Assembly (NCBI GenBank): GCA_028822535.1
Contig: JAPKDO010000002.1
Location: 1-41,378, forward strand
DNA from: Acidimicrobiales bacterium
Lineage (GTDB): Bacteria > Actinomycetota > Acidimicrobiia > Acidimicrobiales > Salinilacustritrichaceae
Reading direction: 5' to 3'
Length of the DNA stretch: 41,378 nt
Position 1 is the first letter of the stretch, and every line of letters starts with the position of its first letter. Made by a program: the position numbers and the translations under genes. The notes under the pieces are model-generated. The model was not told the DNA's origin. It was given only the letters and a program-made list of their open reading frames with translations, and ran no database searches. This document shows, piece after piece, positions 40,068 to 41,378 of the stretch.

Positions 40068-41021
40068 ATGACTTCGATCGCACTCGGCGCGCACGTCGGC
40101 CAGCAGAACATGTCCATGGACGAGCTCCGGGCCACCTGGCGTCGACTCGACGACGCACGGGTCGATTGGATCTCGGTGTGGGACCACCTCTACGAGGCCC
40201 CGCCCGAGGGCGGGACCGTGGATCATTTCGAGGCGATCGCCACGCTCGGCGCACTGTGCGCCGAGACGACGCACGCCCGCATCGGGTGCCTCGTGTTCTA
40301 CGTCGGCTACCGGAACCCCGGCATCATCGCGAAGGCGGCCACGACGCTCGACCACATCTCGGGCGGCCGCTTCGAGCTCGGGCTCGGCGCCGGCTGGCAC
40401 GCACCGGAGGCCAAGGCGTTCGGCTACGACTTCCCGCGCGACGGGAAACGCCTCGACATGCTCGAGGAAGCCGCGCCGCTCATCCGACGGCTGCTCGACC
40501 CGAACGAGGACCGGACGACACACCGAGGCGAGTGGTTCGAGACCGTCGACGCATCATGCCTGCCGGCACCGGTGCAGGATCGTCTGCCGATCTGGATCGG
40601 CGGTGTCGGCGAGAAGCGGACCCTGCCGATCGTCGCCGCGCATGCCGACGGCTGGAATGCTGCCTACGTCGCACCCGACGAGTTCCAGCGACTCAACGGA
40701 GTGCTCGACTCGGCGTGCGAGAAGATCGGCCGCGACCCCCGCGAGATCAAACGGGTGATCAATCTCACCTTCAACCTCGGTGCCGACGAGGCGGCGGCGA
40801 CGGCGGCTCGTGACCGGCTCGAGGAGCAGTGGGGGTCCAAGGGCCTCGCACGCGTGCTCGGCGGGGGGCTCAACGGCACGCCCGATCAAGCCATCGAGCG
40901 CATCCACGAGTACCAGGCCGCGGGCGCCACGGGTGTCAACGTCGCGCTCCGCGCCCCGTGGGATGCCGAGGCCCTCGATGCCTACCTCGACCACGTCATC
41001 CCCGCCGTCCGCGCCACCTGA
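40068..41021 (+). CDS. F420-dependent luciferase-like oxidoreductase
   Basis: 317 residues from the ATG at 40068. The ATG at 40059 is less likely because it overlaps TTGAAT, a -10-like box 7 nt before 40068. Signatures are VDWISVWDHLYEAP, RIGCLVFYVGYRNPGIIAKAATTLDHISGGRFELGLGAGWHAPEAKAFGYDFP and PIWIGGVGEKRTLPIVAAHADGWNA. This is the layout of F420-dependent luciferase-like enzymes common in mycobacteria and Acidimicrobiia. Substrate unknown. Read with the nitroreductase at 22542 it implies F420 metabolism in the host. It ends 6 bp before a strong hairpin. Confidence 0.93.
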   Translation: MTSIALGAHVGQQNMSMDELRATWRRLDDARVDWISVWDHLYEAPPEGGTVDHFEAIATLGALCAETTHARIGCLVFYVGYRNPGIIAKAATTLDHISGGRFELGLGAGWHAPEAKAFGYDFPRDGKRLDMLEEAAPLIRRLLDPNEDRTTHRGEWFETVDASCLPAPVQDRLPIWIGGVGEKRTLPIVAAHADGWNAAYVAPDEFQRLNGVLDSACEKIGRDPREIKRVINLTFNLGADEAAATAARDRLEEQWGSKGLARVLGGGLNGTPDQAIERIHEYQAAGATGVNVALRAPWDAEALDAYLDHVIPAVRAT

Positions 41022-41026
41022 CACTG

Positions 41027-41075
41027 GATCTTGCGTCAATCGTGGCGACCCCTCCGCAACGATTGACGCAAGATC
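41027..41075. terminator. 17-bp hairpin between convergent genes
   Basis: GATCTTGCGTCAATCGT and ACGATTGACGCAAGATC form a perfect 17-bp stem with a 15-nt loop. It fills the gap between the stops at 41021 and 41076. No T-tract; likely a bidirectional terminator. Confidence 0.8.
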
Positions 41076-41378
41076 TCATGTGGAGAGGAGGGCTTCGATG
41101 GCGGAGGCGATGTCGTCGACCTGGGGAAGGACGGCGGCCTCGAGCGTCGGCTCGTACGGCACGTGGGTGTCGAGCGCGGCGACGCGCCGGACCGGCGCAT
41201 CGAGCGACCAGAAACACTCGCTACCGATCCACGCAGCGATCTCGGCGCCGAACCCCGCGGTCATGACGTCCTCGTGGACCACGAGCGCCCGACTGGTCTT
41301 CGCGACCGACTCGGCGACGAGGTCCTGATCCCACGGGATGATGGTCCGGAGGTCGATGACCTCGATCGTCTTCCCGGT
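41076..41378 (-). CDS. Alpha-ketoacid dehydrogenase E1 component, beta subunit (C-terminal part)
   Basis: The 5' end lies beyond the window. The visible 100 residues read through without a stop and contain EVIDLRTIIPWDQD, VVHEDVMTAGFGAEIAA and APVRRVAALDTHVPYEPTLEAAVLP, the C-terminal transketolase-like domain of E1-beta (pyruvate, branched-chain or acetoin dehydrogenase type). The subunit pairs with E1-alpha to decarboxylate a 2-oxoacid using thiamine diphosphate. Which 2-oxoacid cannot be told from this part. The ORF track starts it at an internal GTG. Confidence 0.92.
   Translation of the reverse strand, partial: TGKTIEVIDLRTIIPWDQDLVAESVAKTSRALVVHEDVMTAGFGAEIAAWIGSECFWSLDAPVRRVAALDTHVPYEPTLEAAVLPQVDDIASAIEALLST

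Overview
The window looks like chromosomal DNA of a high-GC actinobacterium. The best guess is the class Acidimicrobiia (Ilumatobacter-like), inferred from strong GC bias at codon third positions, F420-type enzymes (two luciferase-like oxidoreductases and a deazaflavin-dependent nitroreductase), a DUF1206 membrane protein, Thr/Pro-rich secreted proteins, and many starts that look leaderless. I see no rRNA, tRNA, CRISPR array, insertion sequence or prophage. Taxonomy is an inference and was not tested.

Layout. 1-1207: the 3' end of a short-chain dehydrogenase, then a convergent luciferase-like monooxygenase. 1208-1749: about 540 bp with no confident gene. 1750-2420: a Phd/VapC-type toxin-antitoxin pair with a palindromic operator. 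2502-6434: SelO, then a PhoX-like Tat-exported phosphatase translationally coupled to a quinone oxidoreductase. 6549-8152: a YibE/F membrane protein and a possible small CDS. 8064-11293: an RNA operon of a DEAD-box helicase with a DbpA-type RNA-binding domain, followed by a pseudouridine synthase-methyltransferase fusion. 11336-16852: a lipoprotein divergent from an MMPL/RND transporter, then an acyltransferase-SGNH protein; a perfect 52-bp direct repeat lies between the last two. 16995-24746: TetR regulator, GNAT, SDR, acyl-CoA synthetase, trehalose-6-phosphate synthase, two tiny cysteine-rich genes, nitroreductase, TauD-type dioxygenase and SurE. 24838-30324: an envelope block with a sigma factor fused to a zinc-finger/membrane/extracytoplasmic tail, an LPHTG surface protein, an M23-like lipoprotein and an S9 peptidase. 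30353-33848: DUF72, cytochrome P450, SRPBCC-ArsR pair and a monocluster ferredoxin. 33909-35085: a five-codon leader ORF, an EVE/Mrr-N-like protein with a zinc ribbon, and a mucin-like membrane protein. 35093-36854: sigma factor, receiver-only response regulator and a hypothetical. 37006-41378: Baeyer-Villiger monooxygenase, PAP2 phosphatase, DUF1206, a second luciferase-like protein, and the 3' end of an alpha-ketoacid dehydrogenase E1-beta gene.

How the genes fit together. Much of the window is oxidative and lipid or xenobiotic metabolism (P450, ferredoxin, monooxygenases, dioxygenase, SDRs, acyl-CoA synthetase). A second theme is the cell envelope (MMPL, acyltransferase, LPHTG protein, M23, membrane-linked sigma factor). 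Two initiation modes alternate. At least 13 starts carry a TANNNT box 6-8 nt upstream and no Shine-Dalgarno, as expected for leaderless mRNAs. Others have clear GGAGG-type sites, and several operon-internal genes use ATGA, GTGA or TGATG overlaps. Three palindromes sit exactly where operators are expected: before the antitoxin, before the P450 and before the ArsR gene.
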